Of a stretch of 64,000 nt of DNA, positions 27,465 through 36,436 are shown piece after piece. The notes beneath the pieces were generated by a model. That model did no database searches. It saw only the letters and a list, made by a program, of their open reading frames with translations, and was not told the DNA's origin. The DNA is from KBS-83 sp051025295 (GTDB lineage: Bacteria > Acidobacteriota > Terriglobia > Terriglobales > Acidobacteriaceae): the NCBI GenBank assembly GCA_051025295.1, contig JBMGJV010000002.1, one strand, 5' to 3'. Position 1 is the first letter of the stretch. Each line of letters opens with the position of its first letter. The translations under genes and the position numbers were made by a program.

Positions 27465-27947
27465 ATGAACACCTTGTCTGCTGCTGTGCCTTCTGCCTCT
27501 TCTGTTCGCTGTCTCTTGCGAGCCTTGGTTCTCACCTTTACCGGCGTGCTCCTGCTCAGCTCCGCCGCGCATGCGCAGCGCCTGATCGTCCGCATCCTGA
27601 ATGCGGAAACCGGCCTCCCCATGAGCCACCAGAACGTACTGGTGCAATGGGACGCGGATGCCGAGGAGTCGATCGTCTACGTAGGCGGCAGGGGCCGGGG
27701 TGAGCTGGCCCCGCTCGCCGGCAGCAGTACGTTCACTCTTCGTCCCGCCTTCAAGGATTACGGCGATCCGAACCGTCTCGCCTACTTCAGTTGCTCCGGC
27801 CCCGTGATCGCGGTCGATGTCACGACCGCGATCCGCTCCGGCTTCGTCGCGCATAACGAGTGCACCAGTCGCGCCCTCATCGCCGCGCCAGGCGAGATTG
27901 TCTTCTGGGCAAAGCCACTGCCACTCTGGAAGCCCGACTTCCAGTAG
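27465..27947 (+). CDS. Small secreted protein of unknown function
   Basis: The 160-residue protein has a long signal peptide (residues 1-38, hydrophobic core ALVLTFTGVLLLSS, cleavage near AAHAQ). The mature part begins RLIVRILNAETGLPMSHQNV, which looks like a carboxypeptidase-regulatory/prealbumin-like beta-sandwich opening (a domain describing ornament on secreted proteins), and contains two cysteines (FSCSGP, NECTSR) that could form a disulfide. It ends in FWAKPLPLWKPDFQ. I do not recognise a function. The antisense open frame covering the same bases lacks a ribosome site and protein-like composition. Confidence 0.65.
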   Translation: MNTLSAAVPSASSVRCLLRALVLTFTGVLLLSSAAHAQRLIVRILNAETGLPMSHQNVLVQWDADAEESIVYVGGRGRGELAPLAGSSTFTLRPAFKDYGDPNRLAYFSCSGPVIAVDVTTAIRSGFVAHNECTSRALIAAPGEIVFWAKPLPLWKPDFQ

Positions 27948-28034
27948 ATAGCGCTTCCGTAAACGTGGAGGGCGCCGGCATTTGCTCACACGAGACTTAC
28001 ACGCGGGAGCGCTGCCGCCAGTATGGGCCAGTAC

Positions 28035-29354
28035 CTAGCGCGCGGGGAGGATCGTGCCGCGGCACTCGCCGAAGCCGATGCGCCGCACGCCGCCGCGCTC
28101 GCAGGCTCCGCGCAGGATTACCGTGTCCCCGTCTTCGAGGAAGCGCCGCGTCTCGCCATTGCGCAGCACCACCGGTTGTGCGCCTCGCGCGGTGATCTCG
28201 AGCAGGCAGCCGCGCGCCGTGGTCGCGGATCCGGTCACCGTACCGGTCCCCATCAGGTCGCCAGTGCGCAGGTTGCAGCCATTGCTGGTGTGGTGAGCCA
28301 GCAACTGGGAGAGCGTCCAGTAGAGCTCGCGCAGGTTGCTCCGGCTCAGCAGAAACGGCGCCTCACCGGCCTGGTGCATGCGCGGCGTTTCGAGCAGCAC
28401 CTCCAGGTGCACATCGAAGCCGCCGCGCTGCTGATCGTCACTGCTGGTGAGGTAGGGCAGCGGCGTGGGATCGTCGGACGCTCGCGTAGCAGCCGCCGTG
28501 CGGAACGGCTCCAGCGCGTCCAGCGTCACGACCCAGGGCGACACGGTTGTCGCGAAGCTCTTGCCCAGGAACGGCCCCAATGGCTGATACTCCCAAGCCT
28601 GGATGTCGCGCGCAGACCAGTCGTTCAGCAGGCACAGCCCGAAGATGTGCTCGCGCGCTTCTTCGATCCCGACCGGCTCGCCGAGCGGATTTCCTTGTCC
28701 CACATACGCACCTACTTCGAGTTCATAGTCGAGCAGGCGGCTGGCCACAAAGCTGGGCGGCTCATTCGTTCCGCCCGCCACCTGGCCACGTGGGCGCCGC
28801 ACGGCGGTGCCGCTGGCGACGATCGAGGACGCGCGCCCGTGATAGCCGATCGGCACGTATTTGTAATTTGGCAGGAGCGGATTGTCTGGCCGGAAGAGCT
28901 TGCCCACGTTCGTCGCGTGATAGATCGACGCATAGAAATCGGTGTAGTCGCCGATCTTTGCCGGGACCAGCAACTCGATCTCTTGCTGCGCCACCAGGGC
29001 TGCTTCCATGGCAGTGCGAAAGCGCAATGCATCCACGCGTGCGGCTTCGAGCAATGCACTCAGCCGCTCACGCAATGTGCGCAGAGCGCTGCGCGGTTGC
29101 GCCATCAATGCGTTCAGGGTGCTCGCGCTACACGCGGCGGCCACTGCCTCAGGCACGCCGGTGAGCGCTCCCGCTGCTGCCACAGCATTTAGGTCGAGCG
29201 CACGATCCCCGATCGCCACCACGATGCGCGGCTCTGCCACGCCCGGGATTCGTGCCACGCCGAACGGAAGATTCTGGATGGGAAAGTCTGTGTCCGCCGA
29301 CTGCGCCGATTTCACCCAACTCACCAGGCTCGGGTCGGTCGTGTTCACAGCCAT
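28035..29354 (-). CDS. fahA: Fumarylacetoacetase
   Basis: This 439-residue enzyme hydrolyses fumarylacetoacetate to fumarate and acetoacetate, the last step of tyrosine/homogentisate breakdown. Metal and catalytic motifs are in place: YTDFYASIYHATNVGKLFRP, the acidic metal ligands in LLDYELEVGAYVG, NDWSARDIQAWEYQPLGPFL, and the C-terminal GTGTVTGSATTARGCLLE. A GAGGA ribosome site precedes the ATG, which lies ten bases inside the end of the upstream unknown gene. It is the last gene of hmgA-unknown-fahA. No isomerase gene for the preceding step is present in the operon. Confidence 0.95.
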   Translation of the reverse strand: MAVNTTDPSLVSWVKSAQSADTDFPIQNLPFGVARIPGVAEPRIVVAIGDRALDLNAVAAAGALTGVPEAVAAACSASTLNALMAQPRSALRTLRERLSALLEAARVDALRFRTAMEAALVAQQEIELLVPAKIGDYTDFYASIYHATNVGKLFRPDNPLLPNYKYVPIGYHGRASSIVASGTAVRRPRGQVAGGTNEPPSFVASRLLDYELEVGAYVGQGNPLGEPVGIEEAREHIFGLCLLNDWSARDIQAWEYQPLGPFLGKSFATTVSPWVVTLDALEPFRTAAATRASDDPTPLPYLTSSDDQQRGGFDVHLEVLLETPRMHQAGEAPFLLSRSNLRELYWTLSQLLAHHTSNGCNLRTGDLMGTGTVTGSATTARGCLLEITARGAQPVVLRNGETRRFLEDGDTVILRGACERGGVRRIGFGECRGTILPAR

Positions 29355-30235
29355 CCCAGCGTCCTCAGGTCCTCAATCGGCTCCGTGAACGAGCAGGAGC
29401 CAAATGAAATGGCGAACTCCTGCCGCGCACGCCGAATCTGCTCTGCGCTCAGCACCACGCCACTGTTGTGCCAGGTGATCTCGTTGTCGCTCATAGTGAT
29501 GGTGTCGGGGTCGCGTTCGTCCAGCAGCCATGCGGCTTCCTGCGCCTGCTTTGGCTCGTGCCACAGCAGGGCTGCGGCGCAGAAGACGTTCAGGAAGCCG
29601 TGCATCGTCGCACTCGCGCTGTCCGGCTTGTACGTAAGACGCTGCGAGCCGCGCAAGGGATGATGCAGGCCGGCAGTTGCCTTGAACGGGAGCCGGCGCT
29701 CACTCGCAGTGCGCAGAAAGCCGAGCACACGCGCTGACTCTGGAATGGCCTGCGGCACCTCGCCGCCGGTCCGCATCTTCGCTCGAGCACGCGCAACACC
29801 AATCGCGGGCAACAGCGAGGGCGCCTTCTCAAGCGGCACTTCGAAGTAGAGCTGGTATCTGCCGCCGAACGCCGGTGCCAGGTCCTGAATGTCGCGCGAG
29901 CTGTTCGCGCGCAATTCAAGTACATCGATGCTGCCGCAGCCGCCTCCGCCAGTTTCATCCGCACCGGTGTTGAAGCCCGCCAGCCGTTCCACGTCGTTCG
30001 GGCCGGCGAGCAAACTCAGGCTCCATGCGCTTGCATCGATGCCTGCGTTGCGTACCGCATCCTCGTATTCGGGCAGCCGAGCGGCCGGCACGATGAACCG
30101 GCCCAGCATCCATTGCTCGCTGCTGTTCCGGTAGCTATCGTAGTTACGAACAGCCGCATCCATTTCCAGACCCGCAGGTGGAAACAGTCCGGCATAGTCG
30201 ATCAGCCCGGTGAGCAGATATTCGAGCGCCGTCAT
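29345..30235 (-). CDS. Unknown protein in the homogentisate operon
   Basis: The 296-residue protein starts at ATG 30235, whose bases overlap the hmgA stop as ATGA; the frame continues upstream within hmgA but coupling makes this start likely. It overlaps fahA at its other end. Notable stretches are LIDYAGLFPPAGLEMDAAVR, then RTGGEVPQAIPESARVLGFL, PFKATAGLHHPLRGSQRLTY and MHGFLNVFCAAAL. The spacing of strands and helices and the RTGG and KATAGLHHP blocks look like a TIM-barrel enzyme, with His/Arg/Lys residues that could bind a carboxylated substrate. I recall such sequences only as conserved hypotheticals. Its place between dioxygenase and hydrolase makes it a candidate for the missing maleylacetoacetate isomerase or an accessory step; this is inference. 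Confidence 0.75.
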   Translation of the reverse strand: MTALEYLLTGLIDYAGLFPPAGLEMDAAVRNYDSYRNSSEQWMLGRFIVPAARLPEYEDAVRNAGIDASAWSLSLLAGPNDVERLAGFNTGADETGGGGCGSIDVLELRANSSRDIQDLAPAFGGRYQLYFEVPLEKAPSLLPAIGVARARAKMRTGGEVPQAIPESARVLGFLRTASERRLPFKATAGLHHPLRGSQRLTYKPDSASATMHGFLNVFCAAALLWHEPKQAQEAAWLLDERDPDTITMSDNEITWHNSGVVLSAEQIRRARQEFAISFGSCSFTEPIEDLRTLGWL

Positions 30236-31536
30236 GCTCGCCCGGGCGGGGTGAAGCGGCGATTCAGGCCCTGCCAGCATTCGAAGTAGTTGCGCTGCAG
30301 CGTCGTGCTCTCGAGCGCATGCTTCGTCGTCTGGAGTGTGAAGCGCATCTCGAACATGAACGCCAGCGTGTTGTCCAGGTACACCGGCTTCAGCTCCGCG
30401 TTCGTGGCGCGCTCATATGTATCCGCGTCCGGTCCATGGCCGCTCATGCAGTTGTGCAGACTGCAGCCGCCGGGCACAAAGCCCTCGGCCTTCGCGTCGT
30501 ACTGGCCGAAGATCAGCCCCATGAATTCGTTCATCACGTTGCGGTGAAACCAGGGCGGACGGAATGTGTGCTCGGCCACCATCCAGCGCGGCGGGAAGAT
30601 CACGAAGTCGATGTTCGCGGTGCCGGGGATCTCGCTCGGGGCCGTCAGCACGGTAAAGATAGATGGATCCGGGTGATCGAAGCTCACCGTATTGATCGTG
30701 TTGAAGCGCGATAGGTCGTATTTGTACGGTGCGTAGTTGCCATGCCAGCCCACCACGTTCAGCGGTGAGTGCTCCATGCCGCTGCACCAGAGCACGCCGT
30801 TGTACTTTGCGATGACCTCGACATGCTCCTGCAGGTCTTCATAGGCCGCGACGGGGGTAAGGAAGTCACGCGGATTCGCCAGCCCGTTCGCCCCGATCGG
30901 CCCCAGGTCCGGCAGCCGAAACTGCGGCCCGTAGTTCTCACACACGTAGCCGCGTGCTTCACGCTCCAGCAGCTCGACTTGAAATTTGATGCCGCGCGGC
31001 AGCACGCAAATCTCACCCGGCGCGACCTCCAGTTTGCCGAGCTCGGTGAAGATCAGCAGCTTTCCAAGCTGCGGCACCACGAGAAGTTCGCCGTCTGCGT
31101 TCCAGAAGAAGCGCTTCTGCATGGAGCGCGTCGCGACATAGACGTGGATCGCTCCACCTGACTGCATCGACGCGTCGCCATTGCCGGCCATGGTCATCAG
31201 GCCGTCGACGAAATCGACCCCACCATGCGGGATCGGCTCCGGATTCCAGCGCAGCTGGTTTGGCGAGCTTAACGCCTCCGGACACGGCCACCCGCGGATC
31301 AACCGCTGCGAACGCGCCGGAGTGTACGGCTTGTGTACCGTCGATGGGCGGATGCGGTACAGCCACGATCGGCGGTTCTGCCCACGCGGTGCGGTGAACG
31401 GCGTCCCGCTGAACTGCTCCGCGTACAGGCCAAGAGGATGCCGCTGCGGCGCATTCTGCCCTACCGGCAGTGCGCCCGGCTCCGCCTCGGTCGCAAACTC
31501 GTTCAGGAACCCGGACTGGTAGCGCAACTCGGCCAT
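30232..31536 (-). CDS. hmgA: Homogentisate 1,2-dioxygenase
   Basis: The 434-residue cytoplasmic Fe(II) enzyme opens the ring of homogentisate to maleylacetoacetate. The start ATG at 31536 has GGAGGAGA upstream and the classic N-terminus YQSGFLNEFATEAEPGALP. The iron site is visible in VAEHTFRPPWFHRNVMNEFM (His and Glu ligands), with the later His in MSGHGPDADTYERA. Length and motifs are normal for the family. It is the first gene of a three-gene coupled unit. hppD, which supplies homogentisate, is not in the window. Confidence 0.96.
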   Translation of the reverse strand: MAELRYQSGFLNEFATEAEPGALPVGQNAPQRHPLGLYAEQFSGTPFTAPRGQNRRSWLYRIRPSTVHKPYTPARSQRLIRGWPCPEALSSPNQLRWNPEPIPHGGVDFVDGLMTMAGNGDASMQSGGAIHVYVATRSMQKRFFWNADGELLVVPQLGKLLIFTELGKLEVAPGEICVLPRGIKFQVELLEREARGYVCENYGPQFRLPDLGPIGANGLANPRDFLTPVAAYEDLQEHVEVIAKYNGVLWCSGMEHSPLNVVGWHGNYAPYKYDLSRFNTINTVSFDHPDPSIFTVLTAPSEIPGTANIDFVIFPPRWMVAEHTFRPPWFHRNVMNEFMGLIFGQYDAKAEGFVPGGCSLHNCMSGHGPDADTYERATNAELKPVYLDNTLAFMFEMRFTLQTTKHALESTTLQRNYFECWQGLNRRFTPPGRA

Positions 31537-31601
31537 GCCTCTCCTCCAAAACACACGTTTATACAGGAAAGGCCGTGCACACCGTCAGGCACATGGAGAT
31601 A

Positions 31602-31638
31602 AGCGAGGCAGTAGCGTTCCTCCTGCTTCTGCCTCGCT
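31602..31638 (-). terminator. Terminator-like hairpin after the HAF-repeat gene
   Basis: AGCGAGGCAG (31602-31611) pairs perfectly with CTGCCTCGCT (31629-31638) around a 17-base loop. On the minus strand it follows the HAF gene stop and is trailed by a short TTATCT. It would separate the HAF gene from hmgA. Confidence 0.55.
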
Positions 31639-31653
31639 CTCGCGCTCTGTCAG

Positions 31654-32787
31654 CTAGTCGTTGTCGCCGTCCCCATCGCTGTCGCGGCCCGCGGGCATCA
31701 AGCGGAAGGCGCGCGATCGTCCCTGGAACAGGCCGTAGCCCACGATCTCGCCGCGATCGTTGATCGCCGTTGCCGCCGTCAGGACCCAACCGGAACCCGG
31801 CTCGATCAGATCATTCAGATCCCACAGGTGCCCGTGCCAGTACAGAAACGGACGACTGCTGTAGCCGACCACCTCGCCGCGGTCGTTCAGCCCGGCGGCG
31901 GCGCTCTCGGTCGCGCCCGGCAGCACCCCAAGGTCAACGAAGCGCCCGAGCCGGTAGAGGAACGCATGCCTCGCTCCGCTCGCGTTCACCGTAGCGTCCC
32001 CGGCGATCTCTTCGTGGTTATTGATTGCCATGCCGACCGCATACGCGCCCGGACCGGTATACGGCGCACCCAGATCGTGTAGTTCCCGGTTGCGGTAGAG
32101 GTAGACATGTGTCCCGGATGGCGTCTGGATCCCGCCAGTAATCGCACCCTCGTTGTTGATGGCACTCCCAGTGCTCGACACATAGTGAACATTCGCCAGC
32201 GTGTTCAGGCTTTCGATCGTGCCGTTCTCGTCGAGGAAAGCCTGCATCTCGCCTGCCACATACACGTAGCCAGTGATCTGCCCGCGATCATTGATCGCTC
32301 TCGGCAGCGGATCATTCCCATCGAGAGGGGGCAACCGGGTGATGCTGTCGTCGGAGTAGTCGTAAAAGAAGCTTCCGCTCGCAGTCCGATAGCCGCCGAT
32401 GAAAAAGCCGACGACGTCATCCTTGTTGTTGATTCCTGTCCCCTCGCTGTAAACGATCCTCGGAAACGATTCGATCAGCGCGCCGACGTCGGTGAGGTCG
32501 TTGGCACGTGCAACAAACGCATGCCCCAGAGTGAACGATTCGCCAGAGTAGCCGGAGATGCCTGTCGTGTCGCCACGCCCATTGATCGCCAGCGCCACAT
32601 TATCCAGCCCACCCGGAAGCGGACTGATCGCGCTGACGGAGTAATGCGGCGCGTGTTGAGCCTGTGCCCAGGGCAGCGCACAGGTCAGGCAGAGCATCGA
32701 GAGCAGGGCGGAGCGGAGCCGTGCAGCAGAGTGGAGAGAGCGATCTGCCGACGCAGGCAGACTCAGAGAGGCCGGTAAGTTCGTCAC
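31654..32787 (-). CDS. Secreted HAF-repeat protein
   Basis: The 377-residue protein (from GTG 32787, which has GAGG at 7 bases; ATG 32802 is an alternative) has a signal peptide ending PWAQAQ. The mature part is made of about seven repeats with a signature like AINxxGxIxGY, for example GINNKDDVVGFFI, AINDRGQITGYVY, GLNDRGEVVGYS and AINDRGEIVGYG. This is the extracellular HAF repeat family, likely a beta-propeller, of unknown function. The C-terminus GRDSDGDGDND is a short acidic Asp/Gly run like a thrombospondin type-3 calcium motif. It is divergent from the GH20 gene. Confidence 0.85.
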   Translation of the reverse strand: MTNLPASLSLPASADRSLHSAARLRSALLSMLCLTCALPWAQAQHAPHYSVSAISPLPGGLDNVALAINGRGDTTGISGYSGESFTLGHAFVARANDLTDVGALIESFPRIVYSEGTGINNKDDVVGFFIGGYRTASGSFFYDYSDDSITRLPPLDGNDPLPRAINDRGQITGYVYVAGEMQAFLDENGTIESLNTLANVHYVSSTGSAINNEGAITGGIQTPSGTHVYLYRNRELHDLGAPYTGPGAYAVGMAINNHEEIAGDATVNASGARHAFLYRLGRFVDLGVLPGATESAAAGLNDRGEVVGYSSRPFLYWHGHLWDLNDLIEPGSGWVLTAATAINDRGEIVGYGLFQGRSRAFRLMPAGRDSDGDGDND

Positions 32788-32884
32788 GGGAGAACCTCGC
32801 ATTTGTGGTGAGGGTCCACGCGGGCTGCTGTCGGCAGGGCGCGCACGGTCTGTGGGTGGGGGGTCCAGCGCGCACCATCATGAG

Positions 32885-32896
32885 CAAATGCATTTG
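32885..32896. promoter_or_regulatory. Perfect 12-bp palindrome in divergent gap
   Basis: CAAATGCATTTG is its own complement and lies in the 270-base region between the HAF gene and the GH20-nagA unit. It is an A/T-rich island in GC-rich DNA, a plausible operator. No regulator gene is adjacent, so assignment is speculative. Confidence 0.3.
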
Positions 32897-33058
32897 GGCG
32901 GGCAAGCCGTTTCTGCGCCTATGTCGCGGCGAATCGAAAGCCTTGCCAACCATCCCGATGCAAAGAACGGTCTCGGTCTGTGTCGATGATGGTTCGCGGC
33001 GCAAACCGAAACACCTGTGGGAACCGCCACTTCCGCGTCCTTGCTGCACAATGGGCAG

Positions 33059-35230
33059 GTGCTCCGCGCCCGCTCCGCTCGTCCGTTCACCAGCCTGCGT
33101 CTGCAATGGCTGGTCATCGCCCTCCTCGCGCTGGCCCCGGGTTCGCTCGCGCAGTCGAGCGCGCACCTCAGGCTCATCCCCATGCCGCGCGAGGTCCGCG
33201 ACGGACGCGTGCTGCCGATCGACCATGGGTTGCGCGTCAGCACGGTATCTCTCGATCGGGAAGACCGCTTCACTGCAGAGGATCTGCGCGCCGCCATCGA
33301 AGAACGTGGAGTGGCTACACAGCGTGGCGTCACCACGATTGAACTAGTTCGCAGCAACACCGCGGCGGCCCGCACTATGCTCGTCGCCGCGCACATCATC
33401 TTCGATCCCGCAATGCACGACGAGGGCTACGTTATTCTGCCGCGCCCGCATGGGCTTGCCGTGATCGCCGCCACCAGCGCGGGCCTCTTCTACGGTGCGC
33501 AAACCGCGAAGCAACTCATCCTGCCGCGCACCTCGACACAGGCTGCGGTTCTCACCACGCCGACCATCCGGGACTGGCCCGCGCTCGCGCATCGCGGCCT
33601 GAGCGACGATCTGTCGCGCGGCCCGGTGCCGACGTTGGCCTTCCAGAAACGCCAGATCCGCACCCTGGCCGCATATAAGCTCAACATCTACTCGCCGTAC
33701 TTTGAGCAGTCACTCGCCTACTCAGCCTCACCCCTCGCGGCGCCGCCCGGTGGCTCCATGTCAGCAGCCGATGTCGCAGAACTGGTCCGCTACGCCGCGC
33801 GGTTTCACATCACCGTCATTCCTGAGCAGGAGGCATTCGGGCATCTGCACCATGTCCTCAAGTATCAGCAGTTCTCGCAGCTTGCAGAGACGCCGCACGG
33901 CCACGTGCTCTCGCCCGTCGAGCCCGGCTCGCTTGCGCTGATCCGGCAGTGGTTCACGCAGATCGCGCAGCAATTCCCATCGCCCTGGATCCACATCGGT
34001 GCGGATGAAACTGTCGAACTCGGCAAAGGACAGGCCGGCGAGTTAGTTGCGCAGCGCGGACTGGATGCGGTCTACGTCGACTTTCTGCGACAGATTCACG
34101 AGGCGCTACAACCCACCGGGAAGCGCATCCTCTTCTGGGGTGACCTCGCGTGGAACAAGCCAGAACTCGTTGCTTCCTTGCCGAAGGACATGATCGGCGT
34201 CCCCTGGCAGTACGACGCGCTGCCGGAGTTTGATCGCTACATCGAGCCGTTCACGCGTGCGGGCATGGAGGTCTGGGTCGCGCCCGGCGTGAATAACTGG
34301 AAGCGCGTCTACCCGGATGCGAACGTCGGCCTCATCAACATCCAGCACTTCGTGCGTGACGGTCAGCGCCTCGGCGCGCGCGGCATGCTCAACACCGTTT
34401 GGAACGACGATGGTGAAGGCATCTTCGACGAAGACTGGTACGGCGTTCTGTTCGGTGCCGCTGCTGCATGGCAGCCGGGCGAGAGCTCGATCCCTGACTT
34501 CGAAGAGAGCTACGGCGCGGTCTTCCACGGCGATGCCACCGGAAAGTTGAATGAGGCGGAGCGTCAGCTCATGGCCGCGCACCGCCTGCTCACGGTGCCG
34601 GGCAATCGCTTCGGCGCGTCGAACGCGCTGTTCTGGGAAGACCCGTGGAGCGCCGCGGGCCAGCAGCATGCCGCGCAACTGCGGCCAGTGCTCGACGAAG
34701 TGCGCCTGCATGCGGAGAAAGCGATCACGCTGGTCAAAGAGGCGCGCGCGGCCGCCCCTTTGCGCGAGACTGAGGCTCTCGATGCACTCGAACTCGGTGC
34801 CCGGCGCATCGATTTCATTGGAATGAAGTTTCAGTTCGCGGACGAGATGGCTCGCACGTACGCTGACGCCTACGCAGAGCGCTCCGTCTCACCGCACTCG
34901 CGTACGTTCTCCGATCTGGTGGACATCTCGAACGCGAACGGCCGCTGTCAGGACCTCCGCGATGGCTACACGTTGACTCGCGAACTCTTTGCAGCAGCGT
35001 GGCTGCGCGACAACCGGCCTTACTGGCTGGGCAACGTGCTCGCCGAGTTCGACATGGGAACCCAGCTCTGGATCGGCCGCGCGCGCCAGTTCGACACACT
35101 GCGCGCCCAGTGGCAGAAGACCCGCACGCTGCCACCACCAGAGGAGATCGGCGTGCCCCCTGCACCTGCTGTCCCCACTCCGCTGTCCCCATCCCACCAC
35201 TCCGTTGATAATGAGCAGAAAGGATCCTGA
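33059..35230 (+). CDS. Secreted beta-N-acetylhexosaminidase-type glycoside hydrolase (GH20)
   Basis: The protein is 723 residues from GTG 33059, which leaves a normal signal peptide ending PGSLAQ; GTG 33017 would add 14 residues and neither has a clear ribosome site. An N-terminal GH20b-like domain (LIPMPREVRDGRVLPIDHGL) precedes the TIM barrel. The catalytic Asp-Glu pair is in WIHIGADETVELG and other barrel motifs include RGLSDDLSRGPVPT and IPEQEAFGHLH. The C-terminal part is helical with a Pro-rich end. GH20 enzymes remove terminal GlcNAc/GalNAc. The stop overlaps the nagA ATG as TGATG, strongly linking them. Confidence 0.9.
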   Translation: MLRARSARPFTSLRLQWLVIALLALAPGSLAQSSAHLRLIPMPREVRDGRVLPIDHGLRVSTVSLDREDRFTAEDLRAAIEERGVATQRGVTTIELVRSNTAAARTMLVAAHIIFDPAMHDEGYVILPRPHGLAVIAATSAGLFYGAQTAKQLILPRTSTQAAVLTTPTIRDWPALAHRGLSDDLSRGPVPTLAFQKRQIRTLAAYKLNIYSPYFEQSLAYSASPLAAPPGGSMSAADVAELVRYAARFHITVIPEQEAFGHLHHVLKYQQFSQLAETPHGHVLSPVEPGSLALIRQWFTQIAQQFPSPWIHIGADETVELGKGQAGELVAQRGLDAVYVDFLRQIHEALQPTGKRILFWGDLAWNKPELVASLPKDMIGVPWQYDALPEFDRYIEPFTRAGMEVWVAPGVNNWKRVYPDANVGLINIQHFVRDGQRLGARGMLNTVWNDDGEGIFDEDWYGVLFGAAAAWQPGESSIPDFEESYGAVFHGDATGKLNEAERQLMAAHRLLTVPGNRFGASNALFWEDPWSAAGQQHAAQLRPVLDEVRLHAEKAITLVKEARAAAPLRETEALDALELGARRIDFIGMKFQFADEMARTYADAYAERSVSPHSRTFSDLVDISNANGRCQDLRDGYTLTRELFAAAWLRDNRPYWLGNVLAEFDMGTQLWIGRARQFDTLRAQWQKTRTLPPPEEIGVPPAPAVPTPLSPSHHSVDNEQKGS

Positions 35231-36396
35231 TGCGCTGCCTTCTCACCGCAGCCGCGCTTCTCACCGGGAAGCAGGCGCTGCCCGACCCGTGGCTGCTGAT
35301 TGAAGACGGCCAGGTCCATAGCTTCGGCTCACAGAGTGCTGGCCTTCCCGATCACGAGGAGCGGCACGATCTCGGTTCCGCGCTGATTGCGCCGGCGATG
35401 CTCGACATTCACGTCCACGGCGCAGCCGGCCACGATGTTATGGAAGGCGCGGAGAGCGTCACCGCCGTCGCCTGCTATCTTGCGACTCGTGGTGTGGGCG
35501 CATTCCTGCCGACCACTGTCACTGCTCCTGTTGACGACACACTGCGCGCGCTGGACGTCATCGCCAGCAGCATCGAGCAAGCGGCGGGACAACCGCTCGC
35601 AGCAGACGGTGCAATCCCCTTGGGCATCCACCTTGAGGGACCGTTCCTGTCCCACGCGAAGCGAGGCGTGCATCCGCCATCGCTGCTGCAGCCAGCATCC
35701 GTAGAACTGTTCAAGCGCTTTTGGCAGGCCGCGCGCGGCACCATCCGCCTTCTCACCATCGCGCCAGAACTGCCCGGTGCACTCGAATTAATTCAGCACG
35801 CAACTGCGCGCGGAGTGCGGGTCAGTGTTGGTCACAGCGACGCCACGGCTGCCGAGACACGTGCCGGCATCGCTGCGGGCGCACGCTCCGCCACCCACAC
35901 CTTCAACGCCATGCGCGGTCTCGATCATCGCGAGCCGGGGATGCTCGGCGTCGTGCTCGACGATCAGGACCTCTACGCCGAGCTTATTTGCGATGGCATC
36001 CACGTCGATCCCACGGCGGTGCGCTTGTTCGCCAGGCTCAAGGGGGCGGAGCGAGCCATCCTGATCACGGACGGTATGAGCGCTACCGGCATGCCCGAAG
36101 GCCGCTACAAGCTGGGCGGCTTCGATGTGGATGTGGCGAACGGGCGTGCCATGCGCGATGGCGTGCTCGCCGGCAGCATCCTCACCATGGATCGCGCCGT
36201 CGCGAACTATGCGCGCTTCACCGGGCTCTCGATCGCAGACGTCATGCCGCTTGCGACGCGCAACCCCGCGGCACTCACCGGGCTCGCAGAGCACGTCGTC
36301 ATCGCGCCGGGCCATCGCGCCGATCTCGTCGCGCTCTCGCCTGTGGGCCAGCTCGTCGCTACCTGCATTGCGGGCCGGTTCGAGCGGCGCGCATGA
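35230..36396 (+). CDS. nagA: N-acetylglucosamine-6-phosphate deacetylase
   Basis: The 388-residue amidohydrolase-fold enzyme deacetylates GlcNAc-6-phosphate to GlcN-6-phosphate in the cytoplasm. Metal and substrate motifs are LDIHVHGAAGHDVMEG (HxH), GIHLEGPFLS (Glu), SVGHSDATAAE, ATHTFNAMRGLDHREPG and the catalytic Asp in LITDGMSATGMPEG. The ATG overlaps the GH20 stop, with AGAAAGGA as ribosome site. Together the two genes release and process GlcNAc, from chitin or peptidoglycan fragments. No nagB or GlcNAc kinase or transporter is nearby. Confidence 0.95.
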   Translation: MRCLLTAAALLTGKQALPDPWLLIEDGQVHSFGSQSAGLPDHEERHDLGSALIAPAMLDIHVHGAAGHDVMEGAESVTAVACYLATRGVGAFLPTTVTAPVDDTLRALDVIASSIEQAAGQPLAADGAIPLGIHLEGPFLSHAKRGVHPPSLLQPASVELFKRFWQAARGTIRLLTIAPELPGALELIQHATARGVRVSVGHSDATAAETRAGIAAGARSATHTFNAMRGLDHREPGMLGVVLDDQDLYAELICDGIHVDPTAVRLFARLKGAERAILITDGMSATGMPEGRYKLGGFDVDVANGRAMRDGVLAGSILTMDRAVANYARFTGLSIADVMPLATRNPAALTGLAEHVVIAPGHRADLVALSPVGQLVATCIAGRFERRA

Positions 36397-36436
36397 CCAT
36401 GCTGCACATAGCAGGGTCGAACACGACGGGGGCGCG

